Of a stretch of 64,000 nt of DNA, positions 30,708-38,176 are shown one piece after another. This stretch comes from Bifidobacterium saguinibicoloris (GTDB lineage Bacteria; Actinomycetota; Actinomycetes; Actinomycetales; Bifidobacteriaceae): the NCBI RefSeq assembly GCF_019331725.1, contig NZ_JAHBBF010000002.1:186001-250000 (forward strand). The letters run 5' to 3'. A model generated the notes under the pieces. It was not told the DNA's origin and searched no databases. It saw only the letters and a list, made by a program, of their open reading frames with translations. Numbering within the stretch: position 1 is the first letter of the stretch; each line of letters begins with the position of its first letter. Made by a program: the position numbers and the translations under genes.

Positions 30708-30734
30708 GCGCGTTTACGCGCATGTAACATGCGC
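30708..30734 (-). promoter_or_regulatory. Two overlapping inverted repeats upstream of leuA
   Basis: TGCGCG-TTTA-CGCGCA (30708-30723) and GCGCATG-TAA-CATGCGC (30718-30734) share six bases, so only one can fold at a time. They lie 90-116 bp before the leuA ATG. Either a pair of protein sites or mutually exclusive RNA hairpins would fit. The rest of the 30619-30949 gap shows no gene. Confidence 0.4.
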
Positions 30735-30936
30735 AACTTCCCATCCTACCTACGTCGCATCCCAACGCCTCGCCGGTCTCACTATCCATCGCACGACACC
30801 ATCGGCGGGGAACGGACAGGCCGGACGCGACGCACGGCATCGGCCGATATCGCACGGCATCGAACGTCGCCGGACGTCATCGGGCGGGACCGGAGGCATC
30901 GTCCCACGCGCCCGGCCGAAGGACCTCACGCACGGC

Positions 30937-30942
30937 TACCAT
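30937..30942 (+). promoter_or_regulatory. Leaderless -10 element of the metallophosphatase gene
   Basis: TACCAT, seven bases (GGAAGCC), ATG at 30950. Confidence 0.5.
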
Positions 30943-30949
30943 GGAAGCC

Positions 30950-32404
30950 ATGACGCTGCGTTTCCGTGACGACGGCACGTTCCGCGTGCTGCAGATGGCC
31001 GACATCCAGGACAAACCCGAAGTCGACCGGGACACCATCCGCCTCATCCGAGAGGCCATCAGGGCCGCAAAACCCGACCTGGTCGTGCTCACCGGCGACC
31101 AGATCCGAGGCTACGACCCCGCCTACATCGACACGTTCCTACGCCGCCGCGGCGAACAGCCGGGCGCGCGCGTGCGCCTCGTCACCGAAATCGAGGCGAA
31201 GCTGCAGGGCGTGAGGCGACGCATCGCCGAACGCCACAACCTCCACGTGCCGCCCACCGCGGACATCGTCACCATCGACGACCTCATGGACGAGACGCGC
31301 GCCAAAGTGCGCCGCACGTTCGCCGAATTCCTCGGACCCGTCGTCGAAGCGGGCGTGCCGTTCGCCGCCACCTACGGCAACCACGACTTCCAATGCGGCA
31401 TCCTCGCCGACGAACAGGACGACATCTACCGCGAATTCCCCGGATGCCTCAACCCGGCCGGCGCCGACGGCGACGGCGACGGGACCACGGACGCCACCGG
31501 ACGCGGAGGCGGCACCCCGCTCGCACTCGAACCGGGCACGTTCGCACTGCCCGTCGAAGCCTCGGACGGTTCGGGACGCATCGCCATGAGCGTGATGATG
31601 GTCAACTCCGGCGACTACGCCGACAAGGACACACCCGCCGAACGCGACGCGCAATACCCGCTGTACGCGACGAACCCGCGTCGGCTCGACCTGGCCGATT
31701 CCGACGGCTACGGCACGCCCTCCCCCGAGGCGATCGCATGGCTGGGCGACGTGCAGCGCGCACTCGGCGAGCGCAACGGCGACGGCAGGCCCGTGCCGGC
31801 CATCGCGTTCCAGCACATCCCGCCGCAGGAGTTCTACGACGTGCTCAGGGAAGTACCCGCATGGACACCGAACGCCGTCGAAGGATCACGCACGTTCGCC
31901 GGACGCTGCTACGTGCTGGACGAAACGAAATGCCGACCGGGCTCACGCTTGGGAGAGGCGATCGGCTGCGCCGACGAGAACGTGGGCGAAGTGGATGCGA
32001 TGCGTGAAGCCGGCGGCTATTTCGCGCTGTTCTGCGGACACGACCACAAGAACGCGTTCGTCGGGCATGAGGACGGCATCGACCTGGGCTACGCGCCCAC
32101 CTGCGGATTCGAATGCTACGGGCCGAAATCACGGCTGCGCGGCATTCGCCTGTTCGAATTCCACGAGGATGCGCCGGCCGCATACGAGACGCGCATGCTC
32201 ACCTGGGGCGAGCTCGTGGGCCGATACTCCGGCAACGAGCTGCGCGTCTGGTTCGAGGACCATTGCGTGACCGGCGCGGTGAGCCTGCGCGACCAGCTGC
32301 GCCGGCCCGCGACCTTCGCCACCGTCGTGGCGCTCGCCGGAGCCTTGGGGTATGCGCTCAGCGCGCCCGTGCGGCGGGTATTGCGGCGCCCGCGGCGGCG
32401 TTGA
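30950..32404 (+). CDS. Calcineurin-like metallophosphoesterase
   Basis: The product is 484 residues. The metal-binding motifs of the calcineurin-like fold appear in order: the first (MADIQD, near residue 16) is DxQ-like instead of DxH, followed by VLTGDQI (48-54), TYGNHDF (near 142), AFQHIPPQEF and FCGHDHKNAF (near 360). Proteins of this type (related to yeast Dcr2-like phosphatases) act as phosphatases or phosphodiesterases of unknown substrate. The C-terminus is a single hydrophobic helix with an Arg-rich end (VLRRPRRR), so it may be membrane-tethered. The ATG at 30950 is favoured over 30941 by the leaderless spacing. Confidence 0.85.
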   Translation: MTLRFRDDGTFRVLQMADIQDKPEVDRDTIRLIREAIRAAKPDLVVLTGDQIRGYDPAYIDTFLRRRGEQPGARVRLVTEIEAKLQGVRRRIAERHNLHVPPTADIVTIDDLMDETRAKVRRTFAEFLGPVVEAGVPFAATYGNHDFQCGILADEQDDIYREFPGCLNPAGADGDGDGTTDATGRGGGTPLALEPGTFALPVEASDGSGRIAMSVMMVNSGDYADKDTPAERDAQYPLYATNPRRLDLADSDGYGTPSPEAIAWLGDVQRALGERNGDGRPVPAIAFQHIPPQEFYDVLREVPAWTPNAVEGSRTFAGRCYVLDETKCRPGSRLGEAIGCADENVGEVDAMREAGGYFALFCGHDHKNAFVGHEDGIDLGYAPTCGFECYGPKSRLRGIRLFEFHEDAPAAYETRMLTWGELVGRYSGNELRVWFEDHCVTGAVSLRDQLRRPATFATVVALAGALGYALSAPVRRVLRRPRRR

Positions 32405-32471
32405 TTGTGCTGTGGATGGCGCGCTGACGGCGTTGTGTAGGTCCCGGAACGACAGAAAACCCACTCTCAGT

Positions 32472-32925
32472 GCTCCGGGCCACACTTGGGCGTGCCGGAG
32501 TGCCCCCGGAGCGCTGGGGACTCCTGTTTTGACGTTCCGGACCAACAGGCCCTGGGCCGGAACGTACGGATAGCCCCATCCTGCGTTCCGGTGCCGCAAA
32601 TACTGGACCCGGAACGCGGAATCAGGCCACATCACACGTTCCGGACCAAAGGTCCCTGGGCCGGAACGCCCAGGACCTCCATCTTCCCGCTCCGGGGCCA
32701 CACCACAGCGCGCTGCAGCACACCACAGCGGCCCCGGAGCGCTGGGGACTCCTGTTTTGACGTTCCGGACCAACAGGCCCTGGGCCGGAACGTACAGACA
32801 GCTCCATCCTGCGTTCCGGTGCCGCAAATACTGGACCCGGAACGCGGAATCAGGCCACATCACACGTTCCGGACCAACAGCCCGTGGGCCGGAACACACC
32901 ACAGACCCGGAATCACACTCCGGGG
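32472..32925. repeat. Array of related G+C-rich hairpins containing a duplicated block of about 145-160 bp
   Basis: The gene-free stretch 32405-33036 holds at least seven inverted repeats built from GTTCCGG and CCGGAAC arms: 32533-32564, 32583-32617, 32637-32668, 32688-32741 (12-bp arms CGCTCCGGGGCC), 32761-32792, 32811-32845 and 32865-32895. Block 32504-32648 is repeated at 32732-32876 (offset 228 bp) with only a few substitutions. Both strands read open for long distances only because of the composition; no start or ribosome-binding site supports a gene. Confidence 0.75.
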
Positions 32926-32959
32926 CCACGGACGAGCAGCATGGAGCGGGCGCACTGTG

Positions 32960-32970
32960 CCCCCCCCCCC
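32960..32970. repeat. Run of eleven C
   Basis: A homopolymeric C tract sits 67 bp past the stop codon of the gene at 33037-35520. It is outside any supported gene. Confidence 0.9.
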
Positions 32971-33036
32971 GCTCGCATTTCGAGGAGACTATTCCCGAAG
33001 GTAGTAGACCGAATCGGCCCGTCTCAGCCCGACCGT

Positions 33037-35520
33037 TCACTGATCCTTAGAAAACACGCCGTATTCGTAGCCGTCATTGACCAACAATGCCGACTGCCAT
33101 GAGTCGGAGGTCACGCGACCGTTGGCAATCGCCAGCGATTCCGTGACCGATGCCTTCGTGTTCATGGATGAGAATGGCGTCCCGGCCGGATACCAATGCC
33201 ACGTACCGCAGGGGCTCGGACCGCTGTCCCATTGGTTCTCATCGGGTTTGTCGAAACCGAATGCCTTGACATCACAGGGCATGTCGTATCCGCCGGCGTC
33301 GTTTTTCGTGATTGAGGAGAATCGTCCGTGGAACGGATAGCTGATACGGGGAGCCGTCGCAACAGGAAGGTCGGAGTTCCCGTCGATCACCCTATCCTCG
33401 CCCGTGAAGGTGCCGTCCTTGTTCACCGTCATGAAGGTGATGCTTGATCCGTCTCCTGAACTGTAGAACGTATATGAGCCGGCGATGTTCTTGAACAGCG
33501 TCGCGTCGGTCTTTGTTCCGGACGATTCGCCGGATTTGTCGCTTGCGCCGGTCGATGTTCTGCCGGTCGTACCGTTCACATCCGCATCAGGCAGTGACGG
33601 CCAATCGTAGTCGCCCTCCGATTCCACGAGATAGTACGCGTCCGCGTCGCTCGGCGCCGGCTTGAACTTGACCATATCGTTCTTTGTATACGACCACACG
33701 TTGAACGGCACGAACGGATTCGGCGCTTCGACATCGGAACGCGTCGCCGTGGTGTTGTCGTACAGTTTCGGATTGCGATACAGCAGGAACGGACGATCCG
33801 TGTCCACCTTCTTTTTCTGCTTGGCGGTCTTCAACGCACCTGCATCGAAATATCCGTTGCTTTCCAGCTCGTCCAGTTTCGAACCCACCGGTACGACGAG
33901 GAAGAAGTCCTGCATCCGGTATTCGGCTTTGCCAGAGCAAGGAGATTCGTCATAGCCTTCCTGCCTGACTCCATTACACCAATAATTGGTCAAACTCTCA
34001 AAAGGCATCTCTTCAAAGGCCCCGACATCTTGCTTCAGAAGGAACGCGTCGTCCTCGCAATAGGGGTCGCCCATATTAGTACATGCGGTCAGAGAGCCAT
34101 ATTCACCATAATCCACGCCGTCACGCCCTTGTTGATAAAGCACGTCCCCCGGCCCCAACTCGGCTTCTCTCCCATCCAGCGTGATGCAATCGCCATCATT
34201 CCTGCACCACGTTCCCGCGACGACCGCCGACGATCCGGTCATCTCATAGCCGCCGGTTTCCGGCGAATCATAGGAGAACACCTCATGCACCTGATCCGCG
34301 CCGACGCCTTCATACAGGACGACTCTGCCGCCCTTGCTGACGGCCGAGCCGGGCGTCGGGCTGGTTCCTGCGACCTTGCCGATGTACCGCTTGGAGGAGA
34401 ACCGCTGTTTGATGGTCACGTCGAAGCCCTGCGCCCGCAGGGTGGAACGCGCCGTGTCCACGTCCTCGCCGATGATGTCGGCGCCGACGCCAGTGCCTTC
34501 GGTCGCGACGCCGATGTAGATGTCGCGCGACCCCGTCGTCCCGTCGCCGTCCGATGTGTCTCCCGACGTCTTGTCCGACTCGCCGTCCGTGTTCACTTCG
34601 TCCACGCCGTGTCCGGGTTCGGGCCATGTGGCGACGACGGTTCCCGCCGGCGTCTTGTCCGTGTCCGTGACGATGACCTGCTTGTAGTGGACGGGCACGC
34701 CCATGCCGTTGAACGTCTTGACGACCTTCGACGCCTTTTTGCCGACCGTATCCTTCGGCACGCCCGGTCCGGCCGACTCGCGTACCGTCACCGTGCTGCC
34801 CGCCTTGATGCGTTGTCCTTCCTTCAGCCCTTGGTAACCGAGGAACGCGCCCCGCGGTTCACCCGTGAACTCCTGCACGGTCTTCGACTTCAGTCCCTTG
34901 TCCTTCAGCGCCTCCGTCACGGCCTTCGCCGTGACCGCGGACTTCTTCGACTGCTTCGCGCCGTCCGTTCCGGCGGCGAGGCTTGCGACATCCGGCAGGC
35001 TCCTGCCGCCCCACAGTTCCGCCCGATACGTCAGGAACGCCGCCACGACGCCCGCAACCAACGCCAGCAGCACCGCAATCGCAATGATCCACGGCAGCCG
35101 CCTCCGCCGCACGGCAACGCCCCGATCATCGCCGCCATCGCCACGACGGCCGCCATCGCCCATCCCATCCGCGGCACCGCCACCGGGCACGGGAGGCATC
35201 GGCACCGGCGGCGCACCTGACGGAAGAACCGGCGCGGCATCGGCGACGGTCGCATCATACTGCAATGCCGGCGCCGCGGGCATCGGCACCGCAGACGCCG
35301 CCGGCGGCAACGGCACCGAACCAGGCAACGGCACGGCCGGGCGACCCGCCGCGCCGATGCCCCCACCGGGCAACGGCACGCCCGCACCCGGCACGCCCGG
35401 ACCAACACCCGGACCGGCGGCCGGCGTCCCCGCATCTCCCGCAGGGCTCAGCGCACCCCCGCACCTCTCGCAATACCTGGCGCCATCCGTATTGTCCGCA
35501 CCGCAGTTGCCGCAATGCAT
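33037..35520 (-). CDS. Zinc-ribbon / PASTA-repeat membrane protein, paralogue 1
   Basis: The product is 827 residues. It has an N-terminal zinc ribbon (CGNCGADNTDGARYCERCG), a Pro/Ala/Gly-rich linker to about 140, and one membrane helix near 155-175 (LPWIIAIAVLLALVAGVVAA). About three PASTA-like repeats follow outside (for example AVTEALKDKGLKSKTVQEF and STLRAQGFDVTIKQRFSSK). The C-terminal ectodomain of about 400 residues has several cysteines and ends in a lipocalin-like beta segment (GSYTFYSSGDG, PCGTWHWYPAGTPF). Function is unknown; PASTA repeats usually bind peptidoglycan fragments, so wall sensing is a reasonable guess. The start at 35520 is set by the ribbon; AAGG lies upstream. It is the last of three tandem paralogues and most diverged at the C-terminus. 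Confidence 0.75.
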   Translation of the reverse strand: MHCGNCGADNTDGARYCERCGGALSPAGDAGTPAAGPGVGPGVPGAGVPLPGGGIGAAGRPAVPLPGSVPLPPAASAVPMPAAPALQYDATVADAAPVLPSGAPPVPMPPVPGGGAADGMGDGGRRGDGGDDRGVAVRRRRLPWIIAIAVLLALVAGVVAAFLTYRAELWGGRSLPDVASLAAGTDGAKQSKKSAVTAKAVTEALKDKGLKSKTVQEFTGEPRGAFLGYQGLKEGQRIKAGSTVTVRESAGPGVPKDTVGKKASKVVKTFNGMGVPVHYKQVIVTDTDKTPAGTVVATWPEPGHGVDEVNTDGESDKTSGDTSDGDGTTGSRDIYIGVATEGTGVGADIIGEDVDTARSTLRAQGFDVTIKQRFSSKRYIGKVAGTSPTPGSAVSKGGRVVLYEGVGADQVHEVFSYDSPETGGYEMTGSSAVVAGTWCRNDGDCITLDGREAELGPGDVLYQQGRDGVDYGEYGSLTACTNMGDPYCEDDAFLLKQDVGAFEEMPFESLTNYWCNGVRQEGYDESPCSGKAEYRMQDFFLVVPVGSKLDELESNGYFDAGALKTAKQKKKVDTDRPFLLYRNPKLYDNTTATRSDVEAPNPFVPFNVWSYTKNDMVKFKPAPSDADAYYLVESEGDYDWPSLPDADVNGTTGRTSTGASDKSGESSGTKTDATLFKNIAGSYTFYSSGDGSSITFMTVNKDGTFTGEDRVIDGNSDLPVATAPRISYPFHGRFSSITKNDAGGYDMPCDVKAFGFDKPDENQWDSGPSPCGTWHWYPAGTPFSSMNTKASVTESLAIANGRVTSDSWQSALLVNDGYEYGVFSKDQ

Positions 35521-35625
35521 ATCGAGCCTTCTCTCCCTACTTCTTCCGTTCCCAATCTTCCACATCGGCGTGCATGACGGTTCACGTCGGTCGTCTATCG
35601 CCGGTGACTCTGGAATGTGGCCTCA

Positions 35626-38049
35626 TCACGACATGCGCAGGAACAACGCGCCGGATCCGTGGTCGCTGGCGAGCGCCACGTCCTTGCGGTCCGTGCTGAA
35701 CCCGCCGACGCCCCACGCGCCAGTCTCGTCTCGTATCTCACCGAATGTGGTGCCACCGGAATACCAACGCCATGTGCCACATGGGGCCATGCCGCTGCCC
35801 TTCAACGCCAACGAGTCACCGCCGCCTTCGACCTTGAGGGATTTCGCGTCGCATTGGAGCGTGTACCCGGTGTCGGTTTCCTTGATGGAGGAGAACCGTC
35901 CGGTGACGTTCACCGTGGTGGAGGGCGTGTCGTAATTGAGATGTGCGACGTTCTCGTCGTTCGCCACGGTGTAGGCCGCGTTGAACGTGCCGTCCGGGCG
36001 CAACGTCAGATCGGTACGGGAGATGGCTGCGCTGGGCCATGAATACTCGCCCGCCACTTGCGTGAACATGGCCTTCGAGTCCACCGAACCGGCCGAGCTT
36101 CCCGAATCGCCCGAATCGGAACCACTCGAATCGGACGAACCGGACGAATCCTTCACGCCCGAAACCTTCGCATCAGGCAGCGAATCCCAATCCAAGTCCC
36201 CGTTCTGCTCCACCAGGTAGTACACCGTGGCGTCGCTCGGCGCAGGCTTCATCTTGACCAGATGATTCACGCCGTTGTCGTCCCCGGGCACGAACGGATT
36301 CGCCGAGGGGTCCACATTGTCGTCCGCGGACACCGACGTCTCCTCATACTGGCTTGGGTCGCGCATCACGATGAACGGGCGACTCGTGTCCACGGCCTTC
36401 TGCTTGTTCGCGGCGGCGAGCGCCGACTTGTCGAAGTAGCCGGAGTCCTCCAACGCCTTCAGGTCGGAACCGACCGGCACGTACACCAGGAAGTCCTCCA
36501 TCCTGAACGTGGCTCCGGAATCGTGCACCGGTGACGTCATGTCCGAGAAATCCGGGACGCGGACCGTGCCGGCATCGCAATACATACCGGGACCGGGGTC
36601 AAGCACCTCATCGCCGCAATAGGCCATGCCCACGCCCGCATATAGTTCGAACATGCCCCAATCCTTGGTGAACAGATGGTTCTTCATCGGCGATTCTCCG
36701 TCGACGAGGCCTTCGCCTGACAGCGGTATCACATTCTGCGTGTAGCTGCCGATCGTCAGCTCGCTGTCCTGCGCCCCTGTCGTTCCGCCGTTGAGTTGGG
36801 GCAGACCGAGATCGTCCTCGCCCAACGTCAGGCAATCCTTGGACGTGTCCCGCACCGTGCTCCGGCAATATGTGCCCACCATCGGAGAGGGGTTCTCCTT
36901 GAGGATCGTGACGTCCGAGAGCCGCTCGCTGAACAGGTCCATGTTGCTCGACTTATCCACGCCGTAATACAGCGTGACGGATTGACCGGATTCCAGCGGG
37001 CTGCCCGGCGCCGGATCGCTTCCGCTGATCTTGCCAACATACTGCTTCGATGAGTAATGCGGTTCAAGATCCACCTTGTGTCCTTGCGATTGCAATCGCT
37101 TGGCCGTCGTATCCTTGTCGGTGCCGAGGATGTCGAATCCAAGGCCGTCGCCTTCGGTCGCGACGCCGATGATGATGCCTGACTCCGCATCATCCTTCGA
37201 TACCGGTTGTCCCGGCGACGGGGACGTCTCCACCACCGACCCGTTCGGATATTGCTTCGTATCGTTGATGATGACTTGCTTGTAGTGGACGGGCACACCC
37301 ATGCCGTTGAACGTCTTGACGACCTTCGACGCCTTTTTGCCGACCGTGCCTTTCGGCACGCCCGGTCCGGCCGACTCACGCACCGTGACGGTGCTGCCCG
37401 CCTTGATGCGTTGTCCTTCCTTCAGCCCTTGGTAACCGAGGAACGTGCCCCGCGGCTCACCCGTGAACTCCTGCACGGTCTTCGACTTCAGGCCCTTGTC
37501 CTTCAATGCCTCCGTCACGGCCTTCGCCGTGACGGCCGATTTCTTCGACTGCTTCTCGCCGGCCGTTCCGTTCGTTCCGGCGGCGAGTCTTGCGACATCC
37601 GGCAGGCTCCTGCCGCCCCACAGTTCCGCCCGATACGTCAGGAACGCCGCCACACCGCCTGCGACGGCGAGGACCAGCAACGCGATGACGACGATGAGGA
37701 GCGTCTTCCTCCCACGACCGCGTTTGGCCGGTCCGCCATCGGCGGCCGATGCGGCCGGACCATTCGGGCCCTGCGAAGGGCCAGGTACGGGTGGCATCCC
37801 CGGAGGCACGACGGGCGCACCCGCTTCGACGACGGTCGCATCACCCCGCGGAACCGGCGGAACCGGCCTCGACGTATGCGCACTCGCAGGCGTCGAAGCC
37901 GCCGCAGGCACAGGCGCGCCACCCGACGCGCCGGGCGGCAACGGCACCGGCGGCACCGCACCGGACGAAACCGGCATAGCCGCACCGCACTCCGTGCAGA
38001 ACCGCACGCCATCATCGTTCACGGCGCCACATCGCCCGCACGTCGTCAT
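35626..38049 (-). CDS. Zinc-ribbon / PASTA-repeat membrane protein, paralogue 2
   Basis: The product is 807 residues with the same plan as its neighbours: ribbon CGRCGAVNDDGVRFCTECG, a long Pro-rich linker, a membrane helix (LLIVVIALLVLAVAGGVAA), PASTA-like repeats, then a Cys-containing ectodomain. The ectodomain shares with paralogue 3 the stretches DFLVYVPVGSDLK, SGYFDKSALAAANKQKAVDT and TVYYLVEQNGDLDWDSLPD. The C-terminal beta domain includes RPDGTFNAAYTV and PCGTWRWYSGG. AAAGGA precedes the ATG. A gap of 105 bp separates it from paralogue 1 and 127 bp from paralogue 3; no terminator was seen, so an operon is possible. No known function. Confidence 0.75.
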   Translation of the reverse strand: MTTCGRCGAVNDDGVRFCTECGAAMPVSSGAVPPVPLPPGASGGAPVPAAASTPASAHTSRPVPPVPRGDATVVEAGAPVVPPGMPPVPGPSQGPNGPAASAADGGPAKRGRGRKTLLIVVIALLVLAVAGGVAAFLTYRAELWGGRSLPDVARLAAGTNGTAGEKQSKKSAVTAKAVTEALKDKGLKSKTVQEFTGEPRGTFLGYQGLKEGQRIKAGSTVTVRESAGPGVPKGTVGKKASKVVKTFNGMGVPVHYKQVIINDTKQYPNGSVVETSPSPGQPVSKDDAESGIIIGVATEGDGLGFDILGTDKDTTAKRLQSQGHKVDLEPHYSSKQYVGKISGSDPAPGSPLESGQSVTLYYGVDKSSNMDLFSERLSDVTILKENPSPMVGTYCRSTVRDTSKDCLTLGEDDLGLPQLNGGTTGAQDSELTIGSYTQNVIPLSGEGLVDGESPMKNHLFTKDWGMFELYAGVGMAYCGDEVLDPGPGMYCDAGTVRVPDFSDMTSPVHDSGATFRMEDFLVYVPVGSDLKALEDSGYFDKSALAAANKQKAVDTSRPFIVMRDPSQYEETSVSADDNVDPSANPFVPGDDNGVNHLVKMKPAPSDATVYYLVEQNGDLDWDSLPDAKVSGVKDSSGSSDSSGSDSGDSGSSAGSVDSKAMFTQVAGEYSWPSAAISRTDLTLRPDGTFNAAYTVANDENVAHLNYDTPSTTVNVTGRFSSIKETDTGYTLQCDAKSLKVEGGGDSLALKGSGMAPCGTWRWYSGGTTFGEIRDETGAWGVGGFSTDRKDVALASDHGSGALFLRMS

Positions 38050-38176
38050 CGTATCGTCCTTTCACTCACTGCTTTCACTCACTTCAACGCCGCAACCGCC
38101 GCGGCCGGATGACACCGTCACCCGGCCGCGAACCGACCGCATCATGTTCAACCGGACAACCGCCGCAAAGCCGCCG

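Noticed and set aside
32504-32895. CRISPR array
   Set aside because: Repeat units are inverted repeats of differing length separated by repeated, not unique, sequence, and no cas genes are nearby.
32129-33040. Minus-strand frame of 303 codons over the hairpin array
   Set aside because: Its apparent protein repeats are the translated hairpin arms; it overlaps the metallophosphatase gene and lacks a ribosome-binding site.
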